Source: Butyrivibrio sp. (lineage in GTDB: Bacteria > Bacillota > Clostridia > Lachnospirales > Lachnospiraceae). Taken from it: a stretch of DNA of 61,880 nt. Of the stretch, positions 28,430 to 37,882 are shown piece after piece. The position numbers and the translations under genes are program-made. Location of the stretch: positions 1 to 61,880 of the forward strand of contig JAAVHB010000117.1 in the NCBI GenBank assembly GCA_014799955.1. The letters are read 5' to 3'. The first letter of the stretch is position 1. Each line of letters begins with the position of its first letter. Below the pieces are notes generated by a model. It saw nothing but the letters and a program-made list of their open reading frames with translations. It made no database searches and was not told the DNA's origin.

Positions 28430-30100
28430 ATGAGCCGAATAGAAAAAGCTTTGACGATTGTCAGAAATAAAGGAGTATCAGGCGCGGCGAAAATGCTTCG
28501 CCGCAGATATACAGCCGCCCCGAAGGTTCAGAGCCGCAGGGCGGCGGCTCTTGTGCGCAAGTCGATGGACAGAGCCGTGCTTGACGCGCAGAGAGAACAT
28601 AAATTCAAAAACAACCCGCTTATAAGCATATTGATGCCGGTGTACAACACCGACATTGATATGCTCTGCTGCGTTATAGAGTCCGTTATGGCACAGACCT
28701 ACCCCGTATGGGAGCTTTGTATCTGCGATGCGAGCGACGGCGCGCACGCCTCGGTCGGGGACAAGTGCAGGGAGTATGAGGCGGCGGACAGCGGATGCCG
28801 CATAAAATACCGCAGGCTTGCCGAAAACAAAGGAATCGCCGCAAATACCAACGAATGCGCGGATATGGCGTCGGGAGAATATCTTGCGCTCCTTGACCAC
28901 GACGATATACTTCACCCGTCCGCGCTTTACAAGGTTGTCGCGGAAATCGAAAAGTCGGGCGCGGATTTTTTGTATACGGACGAGCTGACGTTTTCGGGCA
29001 GAATAGGCAATGTGCTGCTTACTAATCTTAAACCCGATTATTCGCCCGACACTCTCAGAGGCAACAATTATATCTGCCATTTCACGGTTTTTTCGGCGGA
29101 GCTTTTTGAATATGCGGGAAAATTCCGAAGCGAATACGACGGCTCTCAGGACCACGATATTTTTCTCAGAATGACAAAAAAAGCGAAAAAGGTAAGCCAC
29201 ATACCCGAAATTCTGTATTTCTGGAGGGCGCATAAGGGCTCCGTTGTTGAGGACGTGGCGGTAAAGGGATACGCGGTTGACGCGGGAATACGGGCGGTAC
29301 GCGACAATCTTGCGGAATGGGGACAAAACGCGGATGTAGCTCAGTCCGACGTTTACCCCACCATATACAGGGTGCGCTATACTCTGCCCGAAGAACCCTT
29401 GGTTTCGGTTATAATATCGGATGAAGCGTGCGAATCGCCGCAGCAATGCGCCAATTCTCTCAAAATCACGGAGTACGGCAATTACGAGATAATCCTTGTA
29501 AATGGCGGAGGCGCGGCAATCAACGAATGCGTGAGGCAGAGAGCGAAGGGAAGCTTTATTCTGCTGCTTGACGGTTCGGCGGAGGCAACCGAACCGGACT
29601 GGATGAGGGAGCTTTTGCAGTACGCGGTGAGGGATGATGCCGGAGCCGTGGGAACGGGGCTTTTTAACCTTGACGGAACGGTAAATTCATATTTTATGAT
29701 AACGGGAGTCGGCAGTGACAAAACGGCGGTGCCCGCCGGACGCGCTCTTAACGCGGGAGATAACGGCTATCTCGGAAGAATGGGCTTTACCCAGAATGTG
29801 AACGCGCTTAACAGCGCCTGTCTTATGGTGAGCCGCGCCAAATATCTGGAGGCGGGCGGTCTTGACGAAAAACTTTCGGTGACATACAATAGAATTGATT
29901 TATGCCTCAGACTTAGAGAACTTGGCTATAATAACATATATACTCCGTTCGCCGCGTTTCGTCTGATATGTGCGGAGGATGATAAAGAGAAGCGTAAAGA
30001 CCGTGAGGAAACGGAATATTTTCTTGCGGAGTGGCGGGGGAGCCTGCGGGACCCGTATTATAATGTCAATTTCAGAAGGGACGGAACATATCTGCTTTAG
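28430..30100 (+). CDS. Dual-domain GT2 protein with a degenerate second domain
   Basis: A 556-residue paralogue of its two neighbours, without the long N-terminal region. The first GT2 domain (from about residue 63, LISILMPVYNTD) keeps LLDHDDILHPSAL. The second (from about 323, LVSVIISDEACESP) has lost the usual motifs: where the sister proteins have LNNDTE or LNNDIE this one has LLDGSAE, and the HYESKSRG segment is replaced. It is shorter too. I infer one active transferase plus a structural second domain. ATG 28430 is preceded by GAGGGAG; a GTG at 28424 overlaps the upstream stop. Confidence 0.82.
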   Translation: MSRIEKALTIVRNKGVSGAAKMLRRRYTAAPKVQSRRAAALVRKSMDRAVLDAQREHKFKNNPLISILMPVYNTDIDMLCCVIESVMAQTYPVWELCICDASDGAHASVGDKCREYEAADSGCRIKYRRLAENKGIAANTNECADMASGEYLALLDHDDILHPSALYKVVAEIEKSGADFLYTDELTFSGRIGNVLLTNLKPDYSPDTLRGNNYICHFTVFSAELFEYAGKFRSEYDGSQDHDIFLRMTKKAKKVSHIPEILYFWRAHKGSVVEDVAVKGYAVDAGIRAVRDNLAEWGQNADVAQSDVYPTIYRVRYTLPEEPLVSVIISDEACESPQQCANSLKITEYGNYEIILVNGGGAAINECVRQRAKGSFILLLDGSAEATEPDWMRELLQYAVRDDAGAVGTGLFNLDGTVNSYFMITGVGSDKTAVPAGRALNAGDNGYLGRMGFTQNVNALNSACLMVSRAKYLEAGGLDEKLSVTYNRIDLCLRLRELGYNNIYTPFAAFRLICAEDDKEKRKDREETEYFLAEWRGSLRDPYYNVNFRRDGTYLL

Positions 30101-30121
30101 TGCGGGTTGGGGAATATAGGA

Positions 30122-31996
30122 ATGAAGGTTTTGTTTTACAGGATAAAAAAGGGTTTCAGGTATCTGAAGCATTACGGTCCTCGCAAGTTCATGGTGCGTC
30201 TTAGGGAGCGCCTTAGGTCGGACAAGGTTGCGTACGGGCCGTGGCTCAGAAAGCACACAGTTGACGATGAGGCTTGGAAAAGGCAGCGGGAGGACTGCGC
30301 TTCATGGAAGAACAGACCTCTTTTTTCCGTATGCGTTCCGCTTTATCGCACGCCGAAGGACGTTCTTGCGCATATGCTTGAATCGGTTCGCGCACAAAGC
30401 TATGACAACTGGGAGCTTTGTCTGGCTGACGGCACCGGTGATTCCTCCGTGGAGGATGCGGTAAGGGAGCTTGCCGGGGACGATAAGCGCATCAGATATA
30501 TTCGTATTGAAGAAAATAAAGGGATTGCCGGAAACACCAACGCCGCGATAAAAATGTCGTCGGGCGAGTGGCTGGGCTTTCTTGACCATGACGATATTCT
30601 GGCGAGGGACTGTCTTTACGAGGTGCTTGCGGCGGCTGGACTGAATCCTGTGAAAGCGTCCGGCGTAATACCGAAAGACGGACAGTGGCGTGAGGCGGAT
30701 GCGGTTTATACGGACGAGGACAAAATAAGCTACGACGGCAAAAAATATTTTCAGCCTCATTTCAAGCCTGATTATTCGATTGATTTACTTCGCTCCAACA
30801 ATTATATAACTCATTTTTTTGCCGTGAAAAAAAGCCTTGCCGACAAGGTCGGCGGTTTCAGGGGAGAATTTGACGGGGCGCAGGATTATGATTTCATATT
30901 CCGCTGCACGCGCATGGCGAAAAGCGTGGCGCATATGCCGCGCATTCTCTATCACTGGAGGGCTTCCGCCAATTCCACCGCTGACAATCCCGAGAGCAAG
31001 AAATATGCCTTTGAGGCGGGCAGGCGCGCAATAGAGGCGGACCTTGAGGCGCGCGGTTTGCGCGCAAGCGTCGAGGAGTCAGTGGATTACGGCTTTTACC
31101 GTGTAAAATACGAGGTCAGCGGCGAGCCTCTGGTATCAATAATAATACCGAACAAGGACGAGGCGGACACTCTCTGCAAATGCATAGATTCAATCCAGAA
31201 AAGCACCTACACCAATTATGAAATCATTATTGTCGAAAACAACAGCGTAACGCCGGAAATCACCGAGTATTATGAGAAGCTTACGGGACAGAAATACGAT
31301 GCGGATAAGCAGCTTTCGGGAAAGCTGCCCTGCGGCGCTTCTGTCAGAATCGTCACCTGGAAGGGTGCGTTCAATTATTCCGCAATCAATAATTTCGGCA
31401 GCCGTTACGCGAAGGGTGAATATCTGGTTCTTTTAAACAATGACATTGAGCTGATTAACCGTGAATGGCTCGAGGAATTCCTCGGCTGCTGCCAGAGGGA
31501 GGAAACCGCAATCGTCGGAGCGAAGCTTATTTATCCCGACGAAACCATTCAGCACGCAGGAATTGTCGTGGGAATAGGCGGAATAGCGGGGAATATGTTT
31601 GTAAACCTTCCGTCGGATTTTGAAGGCTATATGCACAAGGCGTCGGTACAGCTTAATTGCAGCGCCGTAACCGCGGCGTGTCTTATGATAAAGTCTGAGG
31701 TTTTCCGTGAGGTCGGCGGGCTTACCGAGGAGCTCGAGGTGGCGTTTAACGATGTGGATTTGTGCCTTAAGGCGCGTGAAAAGGGATTTCTTGTGGTTTA
31801 CAATCCCAAGGTTCTGGCGTACCATTACGAGTCCAAATCAAGAGGCCATGAGGATTCGCCCGAAAAGCTTGCGCGCTTTGACCGCGAAATCGCGTATATC
31901 AGAAACAGGTGGCAGGAATATTTTACTGACGGCGACCCCTTTTACAACCGTAATCTTTCGCTAAAAAAACAGGATTATTCGATAAAAGAAATCTGA
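30122..31996 (+). CDS. Dual-domain GT2 glycosyltransferase
   Basis: A 624-residue enzyme with two GT-A domains: the first from about residue 66 (FSVCVPLYRTPKDVL; FLDHDDILARDCL), the second from about 336 (LVSIIIPNKDEADTL; LLNNDIELI). Both acidic motifs are intact. The C-terminal HYESKSRG and following segment match the 819-residue protein upstream, showing duplication within the operon. ATG 30122 is preferred; TTG 30107 also opens the frame. Likely a polysaccharide chain-building enzyme at the inner membrane face. Confidence 0.85.
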   Translation: MKVLFYRIKKGFRYLKHYGPRKFMVRLRERLRSDKVAYGPWLRKHTVDDEAWKRQREDCASWKNRPLFSVCVPLYRTPKDVLAHMLESVRAQSYDNWELCLADGTGDSSVEDAVRELAGDDKRIRYIRIEENKGIAGNTNAAIKMSSGEWLGFLDHDDILARDCLYEVLAAAGLNPVKASGVIPKDGQWREADAVYTDEDKISYDGKKYFQPHFKPDYSIDLLRSNNYITHFFAVKKSLADKVGGFRGEFDGAQDYDFIFRCTRMAKSVAHMPRILYHWRASANSTADNPESKKYAFEAGRRAIEADLEARGLRASVEESVDYGFYRVKYEVSGEPLVSIIIPNKDEADTLCKCIDSIQKSTYTNYEIIIVENNSVTPEITEYYEKLTGQKYDADKQLSGKLPCGASVRIVTWKGAFNYSAINNFGSRYAKGEYLVLLNNDIELINREWLEEFLGCCQREETAIVGAKLIYPDETIQHAGIVVGIGGIAGNMFVNLPSDFEGYMHKASVQLNCSAVTAACLMIKSEVFREVGGLTEELEVAFNDVDLCLKAREKGFLVVYNPKVLAYHYESKSRGHEDSPEKLARFDREIAYIRNRWQEYFTDGDPFYNRNLSLKKQDYSIKEI

Positions 31997-32035
31997 GACG
32001 GCGTTATTGCCGTCCGTGTAAAAAGAAAGGCTGAA

Positions 32036-33004
32036 ATGAGAAAAGTAAGTATAGTCATACCCAATTACAACGGAGCAAAATTCATACCCGAATGCTTTGA
32101 AGCCTTAAAAAGGCAGAGCTTCAAGGATTTTGACGTGATTTTTGCCGATAACGCGTCGGAGGACGAAAGCCTTAAGCTCGCAAAGGAGTGCGCGGGAGAG
32201 CTTTCGCTCCGGTTAATCGAACTGGATATAAACTACGGCTTTGCCAAGGCGGTAAACGAGGGAATAAAGGCGAGCGACGCCGAATATGTGATTCTGCTCA
32301 ACAACGATACCAAAGCGGGCGCGCATTTTGCCCGGGAGCTGCTTGCCGCAATCGAGGGAGGCGATGATATTTTCTCGGCGCAGGCGCATATGCTGCAGTA
32401 TAACGACAGCAGGCTGACGGACAGCGCGGGGGACTATTTCAGCCTGCCCGGGTGGGCTTTTTCAAGAGGAAAGGACAAGCCGGCAAGGCTTTATCGCGAG
32501 GACTGCGAAATATTCTCGTCATGCGCCGGAGCGGCAATATACAGGAGAGACATATTTGAGAAAATAGGATACTTTGACGAAAAATTTTTTGCCTATCTTG
32601 AGGATGTGGATATCGGATACAGGGCGCGGCTTAACGGCTACCGCAATATTTTCGCGCATAAGGCGAAGGTTCTGCATGTTGGTAGCGGCGCGAGCGGCTC
32701 AAGACACAATTCCTTCAAGGTCAGCCTTGCGGCGCGCAACTCCGTTTTTGTAATGTATAAAAATTTTGCGCCGTGGCAGAAGGCGGTCAATTTCATTCCG
32801 GTGTTCATCGGCATTATAATAAAAGCGCTGTATTTTACCTCAAAGGGACTCGGAAAGGACTATATCAAGGGAATATTAAGCGCGATTGGCGGACTTTCCG
32901 ACATTAAAAAGCCGGAGTTTTCAGAAATATGCGCTTACAACAGCAGGCTTGTCCAGAAGGAGCTTTGCAGTAACACGTTGAAATTACTGCGTTCATTCAT
33001 TTAA
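32036..33004 (+). CDS. Single-domain GT2 glycosyltransferase
   Basis: A 322-residue enzyme starting KVSIVIPNYNGAKFI, with LLNNDTKAG as the metal-binding motif and an FFAYLEDVDIGYRA acceptor-side motif typical of rhamnosyltransferases of the WbbL type. A hydrophobic segment near residues 250-275 suggests membrane contact. Last gene of the polysaccharide operon on this strand. A weak hairpin (CCCG and CGGG around 33020-33034) follows but does not make a convincing terminator. Confidence 0.88.
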   Translation: MRKVSIVIPNYNGAKFIPECFEALKRQSFKDFDVIFADNASEDESLKLAKECAGELSLRLIELDINYGFAKAVNEGIKASDAEYVILLNNDTKAGAHFARELLAAIEGGDDIFSAQAHMLQYNDSRLTDSAGDYFSLPGWAFSRGKDKPARLYREDCEIFSSCAGAAIYRRDIFEKIGYFDEKFFAYLEDVDIGYRARLNGYRNIFAHKAKVLHVGSGASGSRHNSFKVSLAARNSVFVMYKNFAPWQKAVNFIPVFIGIIIKALYFTSKGLGKDYIKGILSAIGGLSDIKKPEFSEICAYNSRLVQKELCSNTLKLLRSFI

Positions 33005-33045
33005 TACTCCTTTAAGTTTCCCGTAAGATTTCGGGCAAATTTGTA

Positions 33046-33074
33046 GTGACAATTTTAAAAGCATATGGTAGAAT
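33046..33074 (+). promoter_or_regulatory. Promoter for the phosphohexomutase gene
   Basis: GTGACA (33046-33051, five of six bases of the consensus) and TAGAAT (33069-33074) with a 17-base spacer; TGG directly before the -10 makes it extended. Confidence 0.6.
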
Positions 33075-33127
33075 CATACTGTATTTAATTCATTCAAAAA
33101 TAATATTTTTTGGGAAGGGACGGTTTT

Positions 33128-34849
33128 ATGTCATATCAGGATACATACAACGAATGGTGCAATAATCCTTATTTTTCAGAGGAAACAAGAGCGGAGCTCA
33201 AGTCAATTGCGGGCAATGACAAGGAAATCGAGGACAGGTTTTTCAAGGATTTGGAATTCGGAACCGGAGGACTTCGCGGAGTTATAGGCAACGGAACCAA
33301 CAGAATGAATGTTTACACTGTCAGGAAGGCTACTCAGGGACTTGCCAATTTTATTATAAAAGAGGGCGCCCAGGACAAGGGCGTTGCGATAGCGTACGAT
33401 TCAAGAAGAATGTCTCCCGAATTTGCGGATGAGGCGGCGCTCTGTCTTAACGCGAACGGAATCAAGGCTTATGTTTTCCCGTCGCTCAGACCTACGCCCG
33501 AGTTATCGTTTGCCGTAAGGGACAGGGGCTGTGTTGCGGGTATTGTTGTTACGGCAAGCCACAATCCTCCCGAATATAACGGATATAAGGTATACTGGGA
33601 GGACGGCGCGCAGATTACGGCGCCCAAGGACAAACAGATTATTACCGAGGTCAACGCGATTACCGATTACAACGTCGTTAAGACAATGGACAAGGACGAA
33701 GCCGTTGCAAAGGGGCTTTATATCGTTATCGGCGAGGACCTTGATGACAGATATATTGCGGCTCTCAAGTCGCAGGTAATCAATCCCGATGTGATTAAGG
33801 AAATGGGCGACAGCCTTGTGGCTGTTTACACTCCGCTTCACGGAACCGGAAATCTTCCGGCAAGACGTGTTCTTAAGGAAGTAGGTTTCAACAATATAAT
33901 TGTGGTGCCCGAGCAGGAAAAACCGGACGGCAACTTCCCGACGGTTGGATATCCCAATCCCGAGGACCCCAAGGCATTCGCGCTTGCGCTTGCGCTCGGA
34001 AAGGAGAAGAACGCAGATCTTGTGCTTGCCACCGACCCCGACGCGGACAGACTCGGTGTGTATGCTAAGGATTCAAAGACGGGCGAATATATGTCATTTA
34101 CCGGAAATATGTCCGGAATGCTTATTGCAGAGTACATTCTTTCGCAGAAAAAGGAAAAGGGACTTATCCCCGCTAACGGTGCGCTGGTTAAAACAATCGT
34201 TTCCACCAATCTTGCGGATGTCGTTGCGAAGGAGTACAATCTTAAGCTTATAGAGGTGCTCACTGGCTTTAAGTACATCGGAGAGCAGATTAAATGGTTC
34301 GAAGAGCAGAATACCTATGAGTATATGTTCGGCTTTGAGGAAAGCTACGGCTGCCTTGTAGGAACACATGCGAGGGACAAGGACGCGATTGTTGCGGTGC
34401 TTATGCTTTGTGAGGCTGCCGCATACTATAAGAAGCAGGGATTGACGCTTTGGGACCAGATGCTCAATATATACGAGAAATACGGCTATTTCAAGGAAAC
34501 TCTTGTTTCAATAGAAAAGAAGGGCGTTTCCGGCATTGCCGAAATCAAAGCAATGCTTGAGAAGCTCAGAAGCAACCCTCTCAAGACCATCGGAGGCTAC
34601 AAGGTTCTTGCGGTAAGGGATTACGACAGCAATGTGATTACCTATGCTGACGGAACTACATCCGAAACCGGGCTGCCTAAGTCCAACGTGCTTTACTATG
34701 AGCTTGAGGACAATGCGTGGTGCTGCGCAAGACCTTCGGGAACCGAGCCCAAGGTTAAGTTCTATATGGGCGTTAAGGGCAGCAGCTTTGAGGACGCGCA
34801 GAATAAGCTTGAGTTCTTAAAGGACGATATGATGCAGCTTATCGGGTAA
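33128..34849 (+). CDS. Phosphoglucomutase / phosphomannomutase family enzyme (PgcA-like)
   Basis: A 573-residue alpha-D-phosphohexomutase of the long type. The phosphoserine is Ser144 in VVTASHNPPEYNGYK, the metal loop is ATDPDADRLG and the phosphate-binding loop is RPSGTEPKVK. It interconverts glucose-6-phosphate and glucose-1-phosphate, the substrate of RfbA in the preceding operon, which makes sense of its position. ATG 33128 has GGGAAGGGA upstream; the frame opens at 33110, but that start would include the binding site. Confidence 0.93.
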   Translation: MSYQDTYNEWCNNPYFSEETRAELKSIAGNDKEIEDRFFKDLEFGTGGLRGVIGNGTNRMNVYTVRKATQGLANFIIKEGAQDKGVAIAYDSRRMSPEFADEAALCLNANGIKAYVFPSLRPTPELSFAVRDRGCVAGIVVTASHNPPEYNGYKVYWEDGAQITAPKDKQIITEVNAITDYNVVKTMDKDEAVAKGLYIVIGEDLDDRYIAALKSQVINPDVIKEMGDSLVAVYTPLHGTGNLPARRVLKEVGFNNIIVVPEQEKPDGNFPTVGYPNPEDPKAFALALALGKEKNADLVLATDPDADRLGVYAKDSKTGEYMSFTGNMSGMLIAEYILSQKKEKGLIPANGALVKTIVSTNLADVVAKEYNLKLIEVLTGFKYIGEQIKWFEEQNTYEYMFGFEESYGCLVGTHARDKDAIVAVLMLCEAAAYYKKQGLTLWDQMLNIYEKYGYFKETLVSIEKKGVSGIAEIKAMLEKLRSNPLKTIGGYKVLAVRDYDSNVITYADGTTSETGLPKSNVLYYELEDNAWCCARPSGTEPKVKFYMGVKGSSFEDAQNKLEFLKDDMMQLIG

Positions 34850-34873
34850 AGGATTATCCGTAACAACATTTTA

Positions 34874-34910
34874 AAAAAAGAGCTGCCGCTTGATTGCGGC
34901 AGCTCTTTTT
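34874..34910 (+). terminator. Strong rho-independent terminator
   Basis: GAGCTGCCGC (34880-34889) and GCGGCAGCTC (34896-34905), a 10-bp stem with a 6-base loop, flanked by an A-run upstream and TTTTT downstream. It ends the phosphohexomutase transcript and could also work on the other strand. Confidence 0.9.
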
Positions 34911-34924
34911 ATGCACAGAGCCGT

Positions 34925-34996
34925 GCAGAGGTATATGCCACTGAAGTGGCGCACGGGTCGCGCGGCGAGTAGGAGAAGATAAAGCTTCCCTACTCG
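34925..34996. repeat. Structured intergenic element with two hairpins
   Basis: Inside the 34911-35127 gap lie a compact palindrome GCCACT-GA-AGTGGC (about 34938-34951) and a larger hairpin, CGAGTAGG (34966-34973) plus GAAG paired with CTTC plus CCTACTCG (34989-34996), with one bulged base and a 6-base loop. No T-run follows. The dense structure, GC-rich in an otherwise plain gap, resembles a dispersed extragenic element, but no second copy is visible in this window. The rest of the gap holds only a weak -10 (TAGAAT 35086-35091) for the next gene. Confidence 0.35.
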
Positions 34997-35127
34997 ATTT
35001 GAAAAAATGTGCGGATAAACGGCAAATTCTCACTTTGCGGGACTGATTTTCGGTATACGGGCTGTTATTTTTTATGACGTATTTGTAGAATGAGGCTGAA
35101 AAATTCAAATGTTAAGGAGGATTTGTT

Positions 35128-36315
35128 ATGCCAAAGAATTCAATAGGGCAATTTATTGCCGCGTTAAGAAAAGCAAACGGAATGACACAGCAGGAGGTTG
35201 CGGAGCGTCTGAATGTTTCCAACAAAGCGGTCAGCCGTTGGGAGCGTGACGAGTGCGCTCCGGATTTATCGCTGATTCCGGCTATCGCCGAGATGTTCGG
35301 CGTTACCTGTGACGAGCTTTTGAAGGGTGAGCGGATTTTGGATGTATCACCGCAGGAAAAGAAGGAACCGAAGGTCGAAAAGCAGATAAGAAACCTTATT
35401 AACAGAACACTGTCCGATTTCAAAACGCTTATATGGATTTCCGTTACGGTGTCCGTCGGAGGCTTGGTTTGTATGTTCGGTATTTCATACGGATTTTACC
35501 GTCCCGTAATAGGCTTTGCGGTAATGCTTTTATTTGAAGCCTGCGCATTCGCGCTTGCCGTATTGGCGGTGAACAAAGCGAAAGCTGTGAAGACGGATAA
35601 CGAGCTGTTTGAAGAGGCCGACGAGGCATTGACTGCCGGATTCGACAACACCCTGGGCTCGTTCTCGTTTATTGCTTTTTTCGCGATAGTATCGGTGATA
35701 CTTCTTTCTCTTCCGCCGGTAATAATCACTTCCGATTATGTGCAAAGAGCAGTTCCGATTATAAGCTATTTTACGGTTTTCTTTGTCGGAATTGCCATGA
35801 TACTGGCGATTGTTTTTCTTAAATGTAAAAAACCTTACATGGAATGGATTTCAGGTAGGCGGCAGTTCCGGAAAGCGCGTGCTCTTTTTGCACGCAAGGT
35901 ACGGATAATGAGCGCCGCTCAGATAGCTTTAACTGCTCTTGCGGGCTTGAATTTGGCAGTTGCGCCGTGTTTTGAGAAAAATACCGCGGACGGATTCACG
36001 GCAACCGATGTCGGCGCTGTCACGGCATTTGGATGCATTATCGCAAGTATTATATGCTTTGTCTTGTTTTTGCTGAAAAATAAGGAAGGACGGAAAGAAT
36101 TTATATTGCCCGGTATACGGAATCTATTTTTTATACCGTCCGCCCTGATTATTGACAAACTGCATTATGTGGGTTTTTATGCGGATGGAGATGAAGCGCC
36201 GAAAAGATACGATATCTGGGAGGCGAAATGTATTTTGTATGCCGTCGCTCTGGCGTTGTTCGTGTTCGTGCTGTTTTCTCTGATTGACGCGCTGATAAAA
36301 AGAAAATCCAGATAA
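35128..36315 (+). CDS. XRE-family regulator with membrane domain
   Basis: A 395-residue protein. Residues 5-65 form an XRE helix-turn-helix (MTQQEVAERLNVSNKAVSRW, then DELLKGE), after which come about seven to eight membrane helices (about 95-385). Such one-component, membrane-attached XRE regulators are common in Clostridia; what they sense is generally unknown. It is preceded by TAAGGAGGA and stands alone between terminators. The next genes run on the opposite strand. Confidence 0.85.
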   Translation: MPKNSIGQFIAALRKANGMTQQEVAERLNVSNKAVSRWERDECAPDLSLIPAIAEMFGVTCDELLKGERILDVSPQEKKEPKVEKQIRNLINRTLSDFKTLIWISVTVSVGGLVCMFGISYGFYRPVIGFAVMLLFEACAFALAVLAVNKAKAVKTDNELFEEADEALTAGFDNTLGSFSFIAFFAIVSVILLSLPPVIITSDYVQRAVPIISYFTVFFVGIAMILAIVFLKCKKPYMEWISGRRQFRKARALFARKVRIMSAAQIALTALAGLNLAVAPCFEKNTADGFTATDVGAVTAFGCIIASIICFVLFLLKNKEGRKEFILPGIRNLFFIPSALIIDKLHYVGFYADGDEAPKRYDIWEAKCILYAVALALFVFVLFSLIDALIKRKSR

Positions 36316-36351
36316 AACAAGAGGCTGCCGCTCAGAAAGGAGCGCAGCCTC
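36311..36351 (-). terminator. Terminator for the minus-strand carboxypeptidase gene
   Basis: GAGGCTGC (36321-36328) pairs with GCAGCCTC (36344-36351), with an inner GCTC/GAGC extension. Read on the minus strand it is followed by TTGTTTTATC. It lies nine bases past the minus-strand stop and also just behind the XRE gene, so it may serve both strands, though the plus side has no T-run. Confidence 0.65.
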
Positions 36352-36359
36352 GGTACTTA

Positions 36360-37859
36360 TCAGAGGTTATAAAGTCTGGAGTATTTTTCCTTGAAAAATT
36401 TAATAATCGGCTCTGCACTTACCTCGCGTCCGCATACATTCCTGATTACTTCGGCGGGTGTGCGGGTGCTGCCGTAGCGGTGGATTTTTTCGTTGAGCCA
36501 TTTGGTGATGTCCTTGATTTTTCCGTCGGCAAGAAGCCTGTCAACGGGACCGAGCTCCTTTTCCACTGCCTCGAGATACATTCCGTCGTAAATCGTTCCG
36601 AGCAGATACGAGGGAAAATAGCCGAAGGAGCCGTCCGCCCAGTGGGTATCCTGAAGGATTCCGTCGGTGTCGCTGTCGGGAGTGATTCCGAGGTATTCCT
36701 CCATCTTTGAATTCCACAGCTTCGGAAGCTCGGATACGGGTACGTTGTCCCGGAAAATAGCTTTTTCAATCTCATAGCGTATGATGATGTGGAAGCAGTA
36801 GGTCAGCTCGTCGGCGGAGCATCTTATAAAGCTGCTGCGGACATTGTTAATCTGTCTTTCAAAGTCGTCAAGGCTTATCTGTTTGAACTGCGGCAAAAGC
36901 TCTCCGAGCTTGCCGTATATCGGCACCCAGAAATTGCGGTTGCGTCCGAGAATGTTCTCGTAGAAGCGTGACTGGCTTTCGTGAACTCCCATATAGCGGC
37001 AGCTTCCCGCAACGGTTCCGTCGTATTCGGGATTTACGTTCTGCTCGAAAATAGCGTGACCGCCCTCGTGGATAGCCGTAAACATAGCGTCAATTGCGTC
37101 GTCCTCTTTATAGTGGTTGGTTACGCGCACGTCCTTTGACGAGAAATTTAGAGTGAACGGATGCTCGCTTTCGGCGACGTTTCCGCGGGCGAAATCAAAG
37201 CCGATATATTCAAGAAGCATTTTCTGAACCTTGCGCTGCGCGTCGGGGTCGTAATAGGATTTAAACGCCGAATCGTCGGGCTTTTCCGCCTCGGAAATTT
37301 TTTTGACCAAAGGAATAAGCTCCTCCTTCATACGGTCAAAAAGCTTGTCGATAGTGGCGGAGTCCATTCCTTTTTCGTATTCGTCAAGAAGAGCCTCGTA
37401 GACCTCCTTGTCGGGGTCGGTGTAGGAGGTCATTTTACGCGTTGCCGTGATGACCTTTTCAAGATGCGGAGCGAAGGAGGCGAAATCGTTGTTCTGCTTG
37501 GCGTCAACCCAAGCATTTTCAGACGCCGTCACGGTTCTTACATATTCCTCATAGAAATCGGCGGGAATTCTTTTGTCCCTGTCGTAGTCCTCCTTCATCT
37601 TTGTGACGATGAATTTCATCGTATCGTCAAGCTGTTCAAATTCCTCGGGCTGGCTTAAGCCCGAAAGCATCTGTCCAAGCTCGTCCGAGGTCGAGAGTGC
37701 AAAGCTTTCTGTTGAAAAATAAGCCGTCACGTCCTCAAGCGCCTCAAGTCCGCGCTTTGGCGCTCCCGTTTTCATGTCCCAGTAAATAAGTGTGTTAGCG
37801 TGCTCGTAATACTGCATTTTTTTGAGATATTCGTTGAATTTTTCCGATAAAGCGCTCAT
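36360..37859 (-). CDS. Carboxypeptidase, M32 (Taq) family
   Basis: A 499-residue zinc carboxypeptidase of usual M32 length. The zinc motif HEGGH is at about residue 262 (FTAIHEGGHAIFEQ), with family segments ESQSRFYENI and FRDNVPVSELP downstream. It is cytoplasmic, without signal peptide, and removes C-terminal residues from peptides. The start is ATG at 37857-37859, behind GAAAGGAA on the minus strand; the longer open frame to 37955 overlaps the CYTH gene end. It lies 23 bases after the CYTH gene, so the two are probably cotranscribed. Confidence 0.93.
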   Translation of the reverse strand: MSALSEKFNEYLKKMQYYEHANTLIYWDMKTGAPKRGLEALEDVTAYFSTESFALSTSDELGQMLSGLSQPEEFEQLDDTMKFIVTKMKEDYDRDKRIPADFYEEYVRTVTASENAWVDAKQNNDFASFAPHLEKVITATRKMTSYTDPDKEVYEALLDEYEKGMDSATIDKLFDRMKEELIPLVKKISEAEKPDDSAFKSYYDPDAQRKVQKMLLEYIGFDFARGNVAESEHPFTLNFSSKDVRVTNHYKEDDAIDAMFTAIHEGGHAIFEQNVNPEYDGTVAGSCRYMGVHESQSRFYENILGRNRNFWVPIYGKLGELLPQFKQISLDDFERQINNVRSSFIRCSADELTYCFHIIIRYEIEKAIFRDNVPVSELPKLWNSKMEEYLGITPDSDTDGILQDTHWADGSFGYFPSYLLGTIYDGMYLEAVEKELGPVDRLLADGKIKDITKWLNEKIHRYGSTRTPAEVIRNVCGREVSAEPIIKFFKEKYSRLYNL

Positions 37860-37882
37860 ATTATTTCCTTTCATTGTTACTT

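Noticed and set aside
28478-29446. Long open frame on the minus strand (322 codons)
   Set aside because: Entirely antisense to a well-supported glycosyltransferase, no ribosome binding site and an Arg/Tyr-heavy product typical of shadow frames in this genome.
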